Source of the DNA: Mycoplasmopsis gallopavonis
GTDB lineage: Bacteria; Bacillota_I; Bacilli_A; Mycoplasmatales; Metamycoplasmataceae
Assembly (NCBI RefSeq): GCF_900660635.1
Contig: NZ_LR215032.1
Location: 345,936-409,935 of the forward strand
Length of the DNA: 64,000 nucleotides
Direction: 5' to 3'
The notes beneath the pieces were generated by a model. The model did not search any database and had not been told where the DNA came from. It saw only the letters and a list, made by a program, of their open reading frames with translations. Positions 1-10,107 of this stretch are shown here, piece after piece (within the stretch, counting starts at the first letter, position 1; each line of letters opens with the position of its first letter). The position numbers and the translations under genes are program-made.

Positions 1-480
1 TCCACGAAAACTAAATCCAGTAGAAGTTTTAATAAATTCTGCTCCTGATTTCATTACAATTTCAGTTGCTTTTTTAATTTCATCTTTAGTAAGTAATGCA
101 GTTTCAATAATTACTTTTAGAACATGATCGCCACAAGCTTCCTTTACTTTTTTAATGTCATTAAGAACATATTCATAGTCACCTTGTTTAAAACGACCAA
201 TATTAATTACCATATCAATTTCGTCAGCACCATGATCGATTGCTAATTTAGCTTCGTGTGCTTTAGCTTGAGTAATCATTGCTCCAAGCGGGAACCCTAC
301 TACAGAGGTAATTCCGACATTAGTACCTTTAAGTTTATCTGCAACATATTTAACTCATGAAGAATTAACACAAACTGTTTTAAAGTCATATTCAAGTGCT
401 TCACTAATTAATTTATCAATTTCTTTGTGTGTTCCCTCTGGTTTTAAATAAGTATGGTCAATCATTTTGTTGTAATTCAT
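1..480 (-). CDS. deoC: deoxyribose-phosphate aldolase, C-terminus cut by window edge
   Basis: Cytoplasmic aldolase that splits 2-deoxyribose-5-phosphate into acetaldehyde and glyceraldehyde-3-phosphate, the last step of deoxynucleoside breakdown. The first 160 residues are visible. They include [10 protein letters not shown] (the conserved Asp region) and FIKTSTGF, whose Lys, about residue 151, is the Schiff-base lysine of the family. The family is usually about 220 residues, so roughly 60 are missing beyond base 1. The start ATG (478-480) has AAGGAG a few bases upstream. It follows deoA by 11 bases and is the last visible gene of the deoD-deoA-deoC operon. Family assignment is firm; nothing odd is seen in the visible part. 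Confidence 0.95.
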
Positions 481-491
481 ATTTCTCCTTT

Positions 492-1787
492 TTATTGTAA
501 TTTTGCAAGAATAATTTGATTCTCTACTTGATGATCATTAATTTGATATCCTTGACTAAGTTCGTTAATAAGTTCCTTGTCAATTGGATTTGATGAATAT
601 AAAGTAAATAAGGTTTCTCCAACTTCAACTTTTTCATTAGTTTTTTTGTTGAGAGTAATTCCTGCTTCAAAATCAATTTGATCTTCTTTTGTTCTACGAC
701 CAGCACCTAATTTCATTGATACAAGCCCAAAAGTTAAAGCATCAAAAATTTCAAGATATCCTTGTTTTTGTGCTTTGATTTCAAGTTTGTATTTTGGACT
801 TCAAAAATCAGGTGATGTTAACTTTTCAAGATCTCCACCTTGAATTTTAACAAATTCATAAAATTTAGCTAAAGCTTCACCGTTTTCAATTACTTGTTTA
901 ACTCTTTCGATTCCTTCTTGGTGAGTTTGAACAATTTTAGCTTGTTCTAAAATTGTTGCACAAGAAGAGTACACAAGTTCATTAAAATCACTTGGTCCTT
1001 TTCCTTCTAGTGTTCAAATTGCTTCTAAAACTTCATTTTTGTTTCCAATTTCACGCCCAATTGGCCGTGACATGTTTGTGATTTCTGCACGAACATCGAC
1101 ATTGAGTTCTTTCCCGATATTAATCATTGTTTGTGCTAATTCTTTGGCACTAGCTAAGTTTTTCATAAAAGCACCATTTCCGCACTTAACATCTAATAAA
1201 ATTGCATCTGCTCCGGTTGCTAATTTTTTAGACATAATACTTGATGCAATCAAAGGAATTGATTCAACAGTTGAAGTTACATCTCTTAAAGCGTAAAGTT
1301 TTTTATCTGCTGGAACTAATTTTGAACTTTGACCAATTACAGCAATTTTATGTTCTGTCACTTGCTTAATAAAATCTTGTTCTGAAACCTCAACATTAAA
1401 ACCTGGAATTGATTCTAATTTATCAATTGTTCCACCAGTTTGAGCGAGTCCTCTTCCGCTCATTTTTGCAACAGGTGCTCCACATGCTGCTACAATTGGT
1501 GCAACAGCTAATGTAGTTTTGTCACCAATTCCACCAGTTGAATGTTTATCTACCTTAATTCCTGGAATGCTTGAAAGATCAATGACATCTCCTGAATGCA
1601 TCATAAATTTGGTCATAGTTGCAATTTCACGAGCAGACATCCCATTAAACATAACTGCCATTAAAAAAGCACTCATTTGATAATCTGGTGTTTTATTTTC
1701 AACGTAAGAATTAATTAAAAATTGAATTTCATCGTTTGTTAATTCCTTATTTAAACGTTTTTTTTCGATTAAATCAACTATACGCAT
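492..1787 (-). CDS. deoA: thymidine / pyrimidine-nucleoside phosphorylase
   Basis: Phosphorolysis of thymidine, deoxyuridine or uridine to base plus (deoxy)ribose-1-phosphate. 431 residues, the normal family length (about 430). The phosphate-binding stretch [12 protein letters not shown] and the family signature [16 protein letters not shown] are both present in the N-terminal half. The central alpha/beta domain and the C-terminal domain ([16 protein letters not shown]) follow. Two internal TGA codons must be read as Trp (EAI-W-TLEG and DF-W-SPKY). It begins five bases after the deoD stop, so the two are co-transcribed. Mollicute enzymes of this type are often broad-specificity pyrimidine-nucleoside phosphorylases (pdp); the sequence alone does not settle whether it prefers thymidine or uridine. 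Confidence 0.95.
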
Positions 1788-1792
1788 AATAA

Positions 1793-2497
1793 TTATTTTG
1801 CTAAATTAAGAGCAATCTCCATCATTTTTGTGAAAGAAAGTTGACGTTCTTGAGCAGAAGTTTCTTCATGTGTGATTAAGTTATCACTAACTGTTAAAAG
1901 ACATGCAGCTCTTTTACCTGTTGCTTCAGCATTTGTAAATAATGCATATGATTCCATTTCAACACCAATTGCTTGTGTTTCTGCAATTCTTTGTTCAACA
2001 GGGAGCACTGAATAAAAGACATCTGATGAGTGAATTCTTCCTTCATTAAGTTTGATTCCTAATTTTTTAGCAGTATCTCTAATTTCTTGATTAAGAGATT
2101 CACTAGGTAAAGCAATATTTCCCTCTTTACCTAATGCAATTTTTCTAAATGCATCAGAATCAGCATAAGCTTCAGTTGCAAGCACAACTTCATAAAGTCC
2201 TAATTCTGCTTGATAAGAACCCATTGACCCAATTCTAATAATTTGGTCAACATCATAAAATTTAAATAATTCGTATGAATAAATCCCAATTGATGGACAA
2301 CCCATACCACTACCTGCAACAGTGATTGGTTTTCCTTTGTATGTTCCTGTGTACATAAACATATTTCTAACACTATTGACTTGTTTATACCCTGGATCTA
2401 AAAAGGTTTCAGCAATAAATTTTGCTCTAAGTGGATCTCCAGGCATGATAACTGTTTTTGCTATTTCTCCTGGTTTTGCTTGAATGTGTGGTGTCAT
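1793..2497 (-). CDS. deoD: purine-nucleoside phosphorylase, DeoD type
   Basis: Converts purine (deoxy)nucleosides and phosphate to free base and (deoxy)ribose-1-phosphate. 234 residues, typical of the trimeric-fold, hexameric DeoD class. Visible motifs: [14 protein letters not shown] near the N-terminus, [16 protein letters not shown] (nucleoside/phosphate site), VEMESYALF (substrate-binding Met-Glu) and SDNLITHEE near the end. The ATG has a strong GAGGAGG upstream. It is the first gene of the deoD-deoA-deoC operon, so nucleosides of both classes are funnelled to deoxyribose-5-phosphate and glycolysis. No TGA Trp codon is needed here, so the whole gene is uninterrupted. Confidence 0.96.
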   Translation of the reverse strand: MTPHIQAKPGEIAKTVIMPGDPLRAKFIAETFLDPGYKQVNSVRNMFMYTGTYKGKPITVAGSGMGCPSIGIYSYELFKFYDVDQIIRIGSMGSYQAELGLYEVVLATEAYADSDAFRKIALGKEGNIALPSESLNQEIRDTAKKLGIKLNEGRIHSSDVFYSVLPVEQRIAETQAIGVEMESYALFTNAEATGKRAACLLTVSDNLITHEETSAQERQLSFTKMMEIALNLAK

Positions 2498-2646
2498 TTT
2501 GTCCTCCTCAAATTATTTATAGTTAAACAACACTAAGTTTATTAAATTTAGACTACTTAAAATATAAATTATTTAGTCTTTTTTATTTTAACATTTTCAA
2601 TTTAAAGAATGGTTTTTTTCATGTTTTGTTTCATAAAATATGAAAA

Positions 2647-2671
2647 AAGAAAACTCTAATTGAGTTTTCTT
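2647..2671 (-). terminator. terminator of ptsI
   Basis: Perfect 10-bp stem AAGAAAACTC / GAGTTTTCTT with a 5-base loop, followed on the minus strand by a T-rich run. It overlaps the ptsI stop codon (2670-2672). Bases 2498-2646 between it and deoD hold only the deo promoter region. Confidence 0.8.
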
Positions 2672-4370
2672 AAAGAATTTCAGCAAGTAAACTTTCAACT
2701 TCTGCTTCACTATCTAGATTTAATGCTTTATTAGCTAATTCTTTCATTTCTTGATATGAAAGTTTATTAACAAATTCTCTTGAAGCTAAAACACTGCTTG
2801 CTGACATTGAAAATTCATCAAGTCCTAAACCTAATAATAAAGGTAAAGCTCTGCGATCTCCAGCCATTTCACCACACATACCTGCTCATTTTCCGTGTTT
2901 GTGAGCACCATCAATTACCATTTTAATTAATCTTAAAATTGAAGGATTTAAAGGTTGATAAAGATATGAAATGTTTTCATTCATTCTATCTGCGGCCATT
3001 GAATATTGAATTAAGTCATTTGTACCAATTGAAACAAAATCAGCATATTTACTAAATTGTTCTGATAAAACAGCTGCAGCTGGTGTTTCCATCATTAATC
3101 CGATTTCAATTTCATCAACTTTTGCTATTTTAGAATTTGTTTGAGCAACTTCTTCATAAGCTTCTAAATACATTTTTTTAGCTTCTAAAAATTCTGGTAC
3201 GTTAGTAATCATAGGGAACATGATTGCAACTTTTCCAAATTCACTAGCTCTAATTAAAGCTCTAAGCTGAGTTTTGAAAATTTCTGGATTTTGTAAACAA
3301 AATCTAATTGCTCTATAACCTAAAAATGGGTTAAGTTCTTCTGGGAACTTAAAGTATTTTAAAGTTTTATCTCCACCAATGTCAAGAGTTCTAATAACAA
3401 CTCTTTTACCATTCATTCCGCTAACAACTTTTTTGTAAGCTTCAAATTGTTCTTCTTCTGTTGGTCAGTGGTCATTATCCATATATAAGAATTCTGATCT
3501 AAATAATCCAATTGCTTCAGCATCGTTTTCTAAAACAGATTCTAAGTCTTTAGGTGTTCCGATATTAGCTGCTAATTCAACATGGTGTCCATCAGCAGTT
3601 ACAGATTGTTGACCTTTTAAAGTTTTAAGTTTATTTAAGTAATCTAAGTAAGCTTGTTTTGCAACTTGGTATTCAGCAATTTCTTGTTCTGTTGGATTAA
3701 CAACAACTTCACCTGTTGAACCATTTAAGGCAATTAATTGACCTGTTTGAGCAAAGTCCATAACATTGTTAGTTCCAACTACTGATGGAATTCCTAAACT
3801 ACGAGCCATAATTGCAGTATGTGATGTAGGTCCTCCAATGTTTGTGATAAATCCTTTAACAAATTGTTTGTTAAGTTGCACAGTTTGACTTGGACTAAGA
3901 TCTTCAGCCACAATAATAACTTCACGGTCAATAGCAGTTAAGTTAGGTTCTTCAATTCCATTTAAAGCAAAAAGTAATTTTTTAAGTACGTCTTTAATAT
4001 CAGCTGCTCTTTCTTTGAAATAATCATCATCCATAGCTTCAAACATACTTGCAAATTGTTCATAACATTCTTTTGTCGCATATTCAGCAGTTACTTTGTT
4101 ATTTTGAATATTTGCTGTAATTTGACTAATAGCAGCAGGATCATTAACAATTAACATATGTGCGTCAAAAATAGCTGCATGTTCTTCAGTATCAGCAAAA
4201 GATTTTGTTCTTTCTAAGCTAGCTAAAACTTTTGCACGTGCATTTTCATATGTTTCTAATTCCTTATTAACATCTTGAGCATCTTTTGTAATTTCAACTG
4301 GAAGTTCTTCAATTTTGAAAACTTCAGCAATAGCAACACCTTTTGATGCACCAATTCCTTTTATAATCAT
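2670..4370 (-). CDS. ptsI: PTS enzyme I (phosphoenolpyruvate-protein phosphotransferase)
   Basis: Takes phosphate from PEP and passes it to HPr, the first step of all PTS sugar uptake. 566 residues, close to the usual 570. The N-terminal HPr-binding/swivel domain holds [13 protein letters not shown] with the phosphorylated His at about residue 184. The C-terminal TIM barrel holds [34 protein letters not shown] and the catalytic [10 protein letters not shown] with Cys at about 499. Two TGA codons are Trp (DNDH-W-PTEEE and KHGK-W-AGMC). The ATG is preceded by AAGGAG. It is monocistronic here, with its own terminator. It would serve the EIIBC encoded at 25980-27593. Confidence 0.97.
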
Positions 4371-4526
4371 AAAAATCTCCTTAATTTTTGAGTGATATTT
4401 CTATTTTAGTTTTTTTAAATTTATAGTCAATTTTTGAAAAAAATCACAAAAATAAAAACATGTAAATATTACCTTATTTTTTCGAAAAATAGTTTATTAT
4501 TCGTCTTTATTCAACTTATAAACTTC

Positions 4527-4562
4527 AAAATATGGAAAAAAATCAAATTTATTCCATATTTT
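4527..4562. terminator. inverted repeat, possible bidirectional terminator
   Basis: AAAATATGGAA / TTCCATATTTT, an 11-bp perfect stem with a 14-base loop, A-rich before and T-rich after. It lies between ptsI and the aminopeptidase gene. Bases 4371-4526 hold nothing else I can recognise beyond the AT-rich ptsI promoter region. Confidence 0.5.
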
Positions 4563-4584
4563 GTTTTGCATTTAACTAATTAAA

Positions 4585-4604
4585 AATAACGCTAATGCGT
4601 TATT
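4585..4604 (-). terminator. terminator of M42 aminopeptidase gene
   Basis: Perfect 8-bp stem AATAACGC / GCGTTATT with a TAAT loop, flanked by A and T runs, eight bases past the stop codon of the aminopeptidase gene. Confidence 0.8.
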
Positions 4605-4612
4605 TTGAATTT

Positions 4613-5701
4613 TTATTTATAAGAAATTAAATCGTGTTTTTCTGGTGAATATTCTTTTAAGAACTCTGTTAATAAATCGATTGCTGCTTGAATATCAACT
4701 AATGAACAAACACCAATTGGACTATGTAAATATCTTTGAGGAAGTGAAATTGTAGTGACACTTGCTCCACCAGGAGCAAATTGTAATTCAGCTGCATCTG
4801 TTCCTCCACCACCAGCTACATATTTATAAGCAGGAATTGATTTAGTTTTAGCAATTTCCATTAAAATTTTCACTAGTTTAGGATCAGGTAATGTTCCACC
4901 ATCTTTAACTAAAATACTTACACCTTTACCAAGAACTGGTGTACCACTTTTAGCTCCGGTTGTATCATGTGCCGCACCTGTATCCAAAGCAAAGGCAACA
5001 TCTGGGTTTAAAATACCAACAGAAGTTTTGGCACCTCTTGTTCCAACTTCTTCTTGCACTGTACCTACAAAATAAACATCACAAGGTAAATCTAAATCTT
5101 CAACATTTTTAGCAATTGCTTCTAATGAAGTGACACCAGCACGGTTATCCATTGATTTTCCACCAATAAGATTGTTTGCTAAGAAAATTGTTTCACCAGA
5201 TAGTAAAACTTGATCTCCAATTTCAATTCCAGCTTGTTTTACTTCTTCATCTGAACTAAAGCCTAAATCAACAAATAATTCTTCTTGAGTAGTTGCTTTA
5301 GCTAACTTTTCTCTTTCCATAATGTGAATTGAAGTATGTCCAAAAACTCCCTCATATCTTTTACCATTACTTCCAGCTACCACAGTTGCTTTTGTTCCAA
5401 TAACTATTGAAGGTCAAATTCCTCCAATAGTGGTTAATAAAAGATTTCCATTTTTTTCGATACTTCTTACCATGTAACCAACTTCATCCATGTGAGCTGC
5501 AATCATCACTTTTGGTGCATTAGCTACTTTTGATTTTTTGTAAAAAATAACTGAACCTAATTTATCTCTTGAAATTTCAAATTTATCACTTGATAAATTT
5601 GATTTTAATTCATCAACCACTTTTTCTTCAAAACGAGAAATAGCTTCAATTGACATGTATTTGCTTAATCTTTGTGCTAATTTTTCATATTTGGCATCCA
5701 T
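4613..5701 (-). CDS. M42-family metallo-aminopeptidase (glutamyl aminopeptidase / FrvX-like)
   Basis: Cytoplasmic dinuclear-metal exopeptidase that trims peptides; in a mycoplasma it would process peptides brought in by Opp. 362 residues, the normal M42 length. Metal and catalytic residues are visible: AAHMDEVG (His about 70), GKSMDNRAG (bridging Asp), VQEEVGTRG (general base Glu and metal Glu), ALDTG (Asp) and RYLHSP (His). One TGA Trp (GGI-W-PSIV). The ATG has AAGGAG upstream. It is monocistronic, with tRNA-Leu upstream on the same strand. Some M42 members are annotated as cellulase/endoglucanase; the motifs here support peptidase. Confidence 0.93.
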
Positions 5702-5737
5702 AAAAAGCTCCTTTTAAAATTTGATGTATAAAACATA

Positions 5738-5821
5738 TGGTGCCCTAGACAGGACTTGAACCTGCACGGATTGCTCCAGCGGATTTTGAGTCCGCAGCGT
5801 CTACCATTCCACCACTAGGGC
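5738..5821 (-). tRNA. trnL: tRNA-Leu (anticodon CAA)
   Basis: Reading the minus strand: acceptor GCCCTAG pairs with CTAGGGC, a long variable arm is present as in class II tRNAs, and the T-arm contains GGTTCAAGTCC. The anticodon stem GCGGA/TCCGC closes a CTCAAAA loop, giving anticodon CAA for UUG. The 3' CCA is encoded (5738-5740). A TATAAT box sits upstream at 5843-5848. It is a single tRNA gene, not part of a cluster here. Confidence 0.95.
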
Positions 5822-5867
5822 AATATACTTGTATATAGATATTATTATAAACCAAAATATATAAAAA

Positions 5868-5886
5868 AGATAGTTTTACTATCTTA
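5868..5886 (-). terminator. terminator of dut-DUF4256 operon
   Basis: AAGATAG / CTATCTT stem with a TTTTA loop. On the minus strand it is followed by six T's. The TAG stop of the DUF4256 gene lies inside the stem. Confidence 0.75.
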
Positions 5887-6415
5887 ATTTAATTTCTACA
5901 AAAGTTCTAAAACCACGAGAACTATAATATGAATCTGCCCCATTATGATAAATAAATGCTCTGCTATATCTCTTATCGCCAAAAATAGCTCCACCTTGAT
6001 TACGAAGTTCGTTTTCAGTTAATAATCAAGTTGAAGTTTTAGTATCTAAATCGAGATATTTTTGAATTTCAAGATACATTTGTTCATTCAACAAACTTGA
6101 ACCTAATTTTGCAACTTCTGCTTCAACACTAGAAATTGGAGGAAATTTCTTGCGTTGCTTTCGTGCAAGTTCATCGTAGCAGAGCGAAGCACGAGTAGCT
6201 GGGAGGGTTTTATAAAGATCAACATAGTAAAGCTTATTATCTAGTTTTATAAGATTAATCTCACCACCGGTTTTTTCCATTTTCTTTAAGACTTCAAGTT
6301 CCTTAGTATTTGTAAGTAAAAATTGTTTAATAAGTGATCAATTTTCATCGATTCCAAAAAGTTGAGAAGTAAGTGTAAATCTTTTTTCAAGTTGATCTAA
6401 AAATTCTTTTTCCAT
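5879..6415 (-). CDS. DUF4256-family protein
   Basis: 178 residues; no established function. The C-terminal half carries the conserved block LLTENELRNQGGAIFGDKRY followed by FIYHNGADSYYSSRGFR, which I recognise as DUF4256, and the N-terminal half has SLIKQFLL and YYVDLYKTLPATRASLCYDE. Two TGA Trp codons (NEN-W-SLI and TST-W-LLT). The ATG (6413-6415) overlaps the dut stop as TAATG, so translation is coupled to dut. A bona fide second gene of the dut operon; role unknown. The hydrophilic character and lack of a signal peptide suggest a cytosolic protein. Confidence 0.8.
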
Positions 6416-6912
6416 TAATAATTTGAATAAAGTCTTTGATAATTTTTTTGATTTTTAAGAAAATAAGCTTGAAAAAGATCTCCATAATTAAAACCTAACA
6501 TCACAAATGCTCCAAGTGAAATCTCAAAAGCTCTTTGAATTGTTTCTTGATTTAAATTTTTCATTAAATCCGTGATACTAATAAAAAGTTGTTGAAATTG
6601 ATAGTTGATATCTTGGTTTAAAATTAGCGGTTCAATAACAGGATCGATTCGGTAAGAATAAGCAAAATTAACTAAAAAATGTAATAAATCTGCAAATTCT
6701 TCCATGACTGCTTGCCGTTTGATATTTTTATTAATCTTTCAATATTTAAAACTTTGTACTTCATTGATAAATTCACCAGCTTCAACTATTAAAGCAAGAG
6801 TTTTTTGAATTTCAACATCTTTTTTTGAAAGATTTGGATTGTTTTTCTTGCGTTTTTCATTAATTTTCTCATCTAGTGATTTTTGCATTTCAAAAATTTC
6901 TTTTAAATTCAT
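6415..6912 (-). CDS. dut: dimeric-type dUTPase / MazG-like pyrophosphatase
   Basis: 165 residues. Likely hydrolyses dUTP to dUMP and pyrophosphate, keeping uracil out of DNA. It has the all-alpha dimeric (type 2) pattern, with the Mg-binding residues EAGEFINE followed by FKYWK and EEFADLLHFLV. A later FNYGDLFQAYFLKNQ matches the KN.. end of this family. One TGA Trp (KY-W-KIN). No Shine-Dalgarno precedes the ATG. A consensus TATAAT ends only seven bases before it, so the mRNA is probably leaderless. It forms an operon with the DUF4256 gene by a TAATG overlap. Confidence 0.82.
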
Positions 6913-6919
6913 ATTTATT

Positions 6920-6925
6920 ATTATA
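6920..6925 (-). promoter_or_regulatory. -10 box of dut, leaderless start
   Basis: TATAAT on the minus strand, separated from the dut ATG by seven bases with no ribosome binding site between them. Confidence 0.6.
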
Positions 6926-6977
6926 TTAGATATGAAAATTAATTGATTTTTTTATAAGCAAAAAAATAAAAAAATTA

Positions 6978-7005
6978 TTGCATTTTTTAAAAAATAATGT
7001 ATCAT
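6978..7005 (+). promoter_or_regulatory. promoter of 5S rRNA
   Basis: -35 TTGCAT (6978-6983), 16-base spacer, -10 TATCAT (7000-7005); transcription would start about five bases later at the 5' end of the 5S gene. Confidence 0.6.
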
Positions 7006-7009
7006 ATTC

Positions 7010-7112
7010 ATAGTGGTTATAGCAAAGGGGATCACCTAAATCCATTCCGAACTCAGTAGTTAAGCCCTTTAGTGCCGACGATAGCCGAAAGGTGAAAATA
7101 GGGAGCTGCTAT
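7010..7112 (+). rRNA. rrf: 5S ribosomal RNA
   Basis: About 103 nt. Conserved internal pieces are CCATTCCGAACTCAG, TTAAGCCC, TAGTGCCGA and TAGGGAGC. The 5' ATAGTGGT pairs, with G-U wobble, with the 3' GCTGCTAT. It stands alone with its own promoter and terminator: no 16S or 23S sequence lies in this window. An unlinked 5S gene is known in several mycoplasmas. Ends are accurate to a few bases. Confidence 0.93.
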
Positions 7113-7136
7113 TTTTTTATTCTTTTTTTACACTTT

Positions 7137-7162
7137 GAATCCTTAAAAGGATTCTTTTTTTA
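7137..7162 (+). terminator. terminator of 5S rRNA
   Basis: GAATCC / GGATTC stem, TTAAAA loop, then seven T's on the plus strand. Confidence 0.85.
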
Positions 7163-7174
7163 TTAAATTAAAAA

Positions 7175-7200
7175 AATAATCAAACAAAAGTTTGATTATT
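7175..7200 (-). terminator. terminator of the DHH gene operon
   Basis: 11-bp perfect stem AATAATCAAAC / GTTTGATTATT with an AAAA loop and T-run on the minus strand, just past the stop at 7206. Confidence 0.8.
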
Positions 7201-7205
7201 CAAAA

Positions 7206-8183
7206 TTAATTATTTTGTTCGTTTTGATATCTTTGAACTTCAAGAATACAATCATCAATGACTGCTTCTACATCTGCGAATGAATTTAAAATTGCACCAG
7301 AAGCTCTTTCATGGCCTCCGCCACCTCATTTGACAGCGACATTCCGCACAATTGGTCCATTTGAACGAAACTCTGTTCTAATTCGTCCATCTTCTTCTTC
7401 GGTAAATTGGACTCAAATTGGGTAACCATCAATATTTGCAATTGAATTAACACGAACTGAAGTTTGTGGTGTTTTATTAAAACGGTTAGTATCTTCTAAA
7501 CTATTTTGAATATAAGCTACTCCGTCACGTGTTTTTAAAGTTGAAATTAATCATGAAGAATATTTTAAATCATCTAGATTTACTTTTGCTAAATTTGTAT
7601 GAATAAAATCCGCTTCCATTCCTGCATCATATAAATTTGCAGCTAATCTTAAAGTTCTTGCTTTAGTATTATTAAATAAAAAGCGACCACTGTCAGTATT
7701 AATTCCTAAGTATAGTAAATTAGCTGCTCTTTGAGTAATTGTTCAGTTATTTGAAATAGCCAATTCAGTAATCATTTCGTCAGCGGCTGCATAAGAACTA
7801 TCAACTCAGCGAATGCAGTTTTCTCCTAAGTCATCTTCATTTGGATGGTGATCAATTCTAATTACTTGTTTAAATAAATTTTGATCTAAAACTTCACGAA
7901 GTTCAATTCTCTCTTTAAAGTTAGCATCGACAACTACTGCTAATGAATTAGACAAAACTTCATCACTAGGTACATTATCCATTTTAAGATTTAAAAAACT
8001 AAAAGAGTTTTTAGCATCACCGATTGCATAAACTTTTTTGTTTGGAAAGTTGGTTTCTAAAAGTTCTTTTAAACCAAATTGTGAACCAAGACAATCTCCA
8101 TCAGGACGAATGTGGTGAAAAATAACGATTGAATCGTATTTTAAGAGTTCCTTAGTAATAATTTCTAAGTTACCAATTTGCAT
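7206..8183 (-). CDS. DHH-family phosphoesterase, NrnA-like (copy 2)
   Basis: 325 residues. The family degrades nano-oligoribonucleotides and dephosphorylates pAp. DHH domain motifs: FHHIRPDGDCLGSQ (I), AVVVDAN (II), IRIDHHP (III) and INTDSGRF (IV). The DHHA1 domain has GGGGHERASGA at the end. I choose the ATG at 8181-8183 because it overlaps the previous stop as TAATG and has GGGAGAA at the right distance. An ATG four codons upstream (8193-8195) is possible but has no ribosome site. It is a tandem paralogue of the gene immediately upstream; the first 40 residues are nearly identical, then the two diverge. Confidence 0.9.
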
Positions 8184-9148
8184 TATTTCTCCCATTCTTG
8201 AATAGCTTGATTTAAGTCCGCTAAAACATCTTTAACTTGTGATCATGAATCAAGAGTAATTCCGGCTGCATTATCATGTCCACCACCGTTGTATTTTCTA
8301 GCAACTACATTAACAAGTGGTCCATTACTTCTTAAACGCCCACGAACTTTACCATCTTCTAGTTGTACAAATAAAGCTCAACAAGAATTATCTTCAATAT
8401 TTGCTAATTCATTAACAAAAATAGCTGCTTCTAATGAGTTCATTCCGTATTCTTTTAAAACATCATCATGAATTTCGTAGTATAGAACTCTTCCTTCTTT
8501 TTGGAAGTTACTTAAAATTTTTCCAACAAATTTGATGTCTTTAAAACTACGTTTTGAAAGTTCTCTTAAAATATTTTGTGGATGGAAACTTCCTTGTTCC
8601 ATTAAGAAAGCAACTAATTTGTGAGTACGAGCTGATGTATCTGGGAAAAGAAAACGACCGCTATCAGTATTAATTCCTAAATAAATGTGTGAAGCTGCTT
8701 TATTAGTTACTGTTCATTTAGCATCATAAGCTAACTGAGCAATCATTTCAGCGGCTGCTACATAATGTTCATCAATTCAGTTATATTCATATTCAATGTC
8801 CGCACCATTTGGGTGGTGATCAATTCTAAGTCTTGCTGTAGTTCTTTTTTCATAAAGTAAGTCTGAACATTCAATCCGATCTCCGCTAGATGCATCAACA
8901 ACAATTGCAAGAGAATTATTAAAATCAATTTGATCATATGAATTAAATTCATATCCCATAAAATCAAAAACATGTGAATTATCACCGACAGTATAGACTT
9001 TTTTATTTGGATAATTTGTTCGAATTAACTCAGCTAGACCAGCTTGTGAACCAAGACAATCTCCATCAGGGCGAATGTGGTGAAAAATAACGATTGAATC
9101 ATATTTTTCAATAGCATCAATTGCTACTTTTGAATTTCCTATTTGCAT
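8183..9148 (-). CDS. DHH-family phosphoesterase, NrnA-like (copy 1)
   Basis: 321 residues, oligoribonuclease/pAp phosphatase family. Motifs: FHHIRPDGDCLGSQAG (I), AIVVDASSGD (II), LRIDHHP (III), INTDSGRFLF (IV), and a DHHA1 end YNGGGHDNAAG. TGA Trp codons occur (e.g. EYN-W-IDEH and NSC-W-ALF). The ATG has AAGGAG upstream, and this gene follows the lipoprotein stop by one base (TAATATG). Its own stop overlaps the second copy. In mycoplasmas NrnA-like proteins take the place of the missing oligoribonuclease Orn. Whether the two copies divide the RNA-end and pAp tasks cannot be read from sequence. Confidence 0.9.
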
Positions 9149-9149
9149 A

Positions 9150-10004
9150 TTATTTCTCCTTTAAGTAAGCTTTAATTTGTTCTTCCATTTTTTGTTTGAG
9201 TGAGCTATTTTTTCAAAGTTCTAGTTCAGTTTCACTAACATCCCTAGTTAATTTATAGTAATTTAAATATAGTTCTAAATTATCATTAAGTTCTTTAAAG
9301 ATTTGATCATAAGTAATCCGATCAAAAATCGGATCATAAACTTGTTTCAGATAAAATGCAGTATAAATTTGTTTCATTAAATTTAAAAGATCATCTAAAT
9401 AAGTTGCAACCACTTGTTTTAAGTTTTGACGATTAACACTAGAATCAAATGTTTCTTGATCTGACTTAGTGATTTTTGAGTTATATTTTGTCGGATGAAG
9501 AATTGCGTCCTGGAATTTAACAATTAAATCAACAACATTTTTAGCATCAACCATCGTAGTACGCTCGTAGTTAGTATTAAATAACTTATCACCTCAAATC
9601 AATAAATAAGGTTCTTTGGCTGCTTCAAAAGAATTGTAGTAGAATGTTCCATCATTTGCCCGTGCTTGATTTTGAATGTAAGTTTGCATTTTGTTGATAA
9701 TTGCTAATTTAGTGACAAACAAACTATTTCAATCACGATAATCACGATCGGTTGGTGTTTCCTTAGTTTCTTTTAAAGAACTAAGTAAATTCTGAATATC
9801 ATAATTTAAACGCTTTGTTGCAACAAGTAGATATAAATACTGGTTATTATCAAGAGATAATTTTTCAAGTTCTTTTTCTTTGTTTTGCAACTTTTGGACT
9901 GTTTGATTGAAATTTCCTAAGTCACTACAACTAGTTAACACAAGTGGTGTGCTAGCTACTAAAATAACACCTCAAAAAATGGATTTTTTTTTGAAAAAAT
10001 TCAT
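9150..10004 (-). CDS. lipoprotein of unknown function
   Basis: 284 residues. N-terminus MNFFKKKS, then a hydrophobic stretch ending in LTSC, a type II signal peptide with lipid-modified Cys near 26. The rest is hydrophilic and helix-rich (NKEKELEKLSLDNNQYLY, coiled-coil-like) with no domain I recognise. TGA Trp codons at IF-W-GVIL, RD-W-NSL, LI-W-GDK and EL-W-KNS. No Shine-Dalgarno; a TAAAAT box ends six bases before the ATG, so a leaderless message is likely. First gene of an operon with the two DHH genes, which suggests, but does not prove, a link to extracellular nucleic-acid handling. Confidence 0.8.
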
Positions 10005-10061
10005 ATTTATATTTTACTACTTTTTGCATTTTTCGCTCTTAGAATAACTTTGCAATAAAGA

Positions 10062-10088
10062 AAAAAGCATCAAGAAATGATGCTTTTT
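10062..10088 (-). terminator. terminator of the seven-gene nuclease/ABC operon
   Basis: AAAAAGCATCA / TGATGCTTTTT, 11-bp perfect stem with AGAAA loop, 20 bases past the stop at 10108. Confidence 0.85.
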
Positions 10089-10107
10089 AGATTATCTTGG
10101 AAGAAAA

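Noticed and set aside
492..1787. Split genes: deoA, ptsI, rnr, the ABC permeases and others look like two or more pieces if TGA is a stop.
   Set aside because: The TGA codons fall where Trp is expected and all pieces are in the same frame, so they are whole genes under code 4.
4371..4526. Small gene or RNA between ptsI and its upstream neighbour.
   Set aside because: No reading frame with a ribosome site and no structured RNA pattern was found.
7010..7112. Start of a full rRNA operon at the 5S gene.
   Set aside because: Flanks are protein genes and terminators; no 16S or 23S sequence is present.
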